A stretch of 64,000 nt of DNA from Scylla paramamosain (taxonomy: Eukaryota > Arthropoda > Malacostraca > Decapoda > Portunidae). A program made the position numbers and the translations under genes. Under the pieces are notes generated by a model. It ran no database searches. It had not been told where the DNA came from and worked only from the letters and a program-made list of their open reading frames with translations. Within the stretch, counting starts at the first letter, position 1. Every line of letters begins with the position of its first letter. This document shows, one piece after another, positions 53,217 through 64,000 of this stretch. The stretch is from positions 14,553,368 to 14,617,367 of the forward strand of contig NC_087183.1 of the NCBI RefSeq assembly GCF_035594125.1. Reading direction: 5' to 3'.

Positions 53217-53963
53217 TAATACTAAGGTTACAGCATGCAAGCGCAACCAGCACTGTACACAATCCAATCTAAACCACGAGAATCTGGAGGTATCGTGACC
53301 GAGTGAGTGGGTTGAGTTGATCTGAGAGCTGCCTCGCGATGGCTCCCTAAGACGTCTACGCATTTACTTTTAGTCTAACGTTGGGATGTCGTTCGTGTCG
53401 TTCAAGGAGTGAATTCAACAGATGATTACTTTTTTCCCTCAAGTAATCTCCATTTTGAGTTGAACCAAAGACAAAGAGAAAAAAAAAAGGTTCCTGTGTA
53501 GCACATGGAATACATAGGTGACGCTACAGTGCATCACGTACCATACCATATCACTCTGCTTCACACCAATGGCGTTTATGTACATGTATGTCCATAGTTT
53601 GGGTCGATGAGGCCTTTTCTATCCGACGGAAGAAAATTTTGTACAAGGCGTCATCGGAGGCTGCGTCTGGAAAGGTAAGGGTGGGGATGTAGTGGTGTGG
53701 GGGTGCAGGGAGGAGCCTTTCTCGTCCGTTTTCTTTTGACTGCTTGATGAATGGAGAAAGAATGGGAAGGGGGACAGAATTTCGTATGATTTCCCAAAAG
53801 TACCGCAGCTTAGAGGCTTAAATCCCTAGGCAGCCATACTCGGGTGTTGTGTTAAGTCTAAAGGGAATCCAGGACCTCTTGTATTGTCCTTGAGGTGCAG
53901 GCCGCTTGCTTCAGACCCGCCCCTGCTGCCCCGCTCGTGTGGGCCGACTGGGGGAGATCTTTC

Positions 53964-63902
<9,939 letters not shown>

Positions 63903-64000
63903 CTGGAAGTGGAAAGAAAACGGAATTAGCATCATCTTTTTAATGATGGAGTTTTCCTTTCAGTGTTGCATTCTGTATTCAATTTATCAGGGAGGGGAGG

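Overview
This window looks like nuclear DNA from an arthropod, most likely a decapod crustacean (a crab-like genome is my inference). Genes are sparse, split into many small exons, and use GT-AG introns. The intergenic DNA is packed with very long (CT)n/(GA)n and (GT)n/(CA)n arrays, purine-rich degenerate minisatellites and several small dispersed repeat families. No bacterial gene organisation, CRISPR array or viral gene cluster is visible.

Four protein-coding genes could be rebuilt exon by exon with matching splice phases. (1) On the + strand, 8028-21334: a NELL-type secreted glycoprotein (thrombospondin-N/laminin-G domain, coiled coil, VWC modules, six EGF domains, VWC modules). Its signal-peptide exon was not found, and it has an unusual C-terminal extension of about 170 residues. 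(2) On the - strand, 30602-26601: a complete six-exon inhibitor-of-apoptosis protein of 439 residues (BIR-BIR-UBA-RING). (3) On the + strand, 49631-50992: a complete four-exon secreted C-type lectin-like protein of 268 residues. (4) On the - strand, from the right edge to 53964: a cuticular protein with one chitin-binding type-2 domain (CPAP1-like). It has Pro-rich tandem repeats on both sides of the chitin-binding domain, one intron of about 8.1 kb, and a first exon beyond the window. Genes 1 and 2 converge, and so do genes 3 and 4.

Layout: 1-8027 is microsatellite-dominated DNA. 8028-22400 is the NELL gene. 22400-26600 has no recognised gene. 26601-30602 is the IAP gene. 30700-46800 is repeat-rich DNA with no recognised protein gene. 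46821-47403 holds two tRNA-Asn genes that form the ends of a perfect long inverted repeat. 47404-49630 is intergenic. 49631-50992 is the lectin. 51000-53200 is decayed tandem repeats. 53211-64000 is the CPAP1-like gene.

The most interesting non-gene structures are: the tRNA-Asn palindrome whose outer ends fall exactly on the mature tRNA 5' ends; a family of roughly 200-bp elements with inverted ends (six copies and one fragment), whose internal part appears to have been amplified into a small satellite beside the lectin gene; a TTAA-flanked MITE nested inside another repeat; an intronic minisatellite that seems to be made from copies of its own exon's 3' splice site; and a 28/30-bp minisatellite open in all three frames of one strand. 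I found no previously undescribed multi-gene system. All exon calls come from reading splice sites and frames by eye, without transcript evidence.
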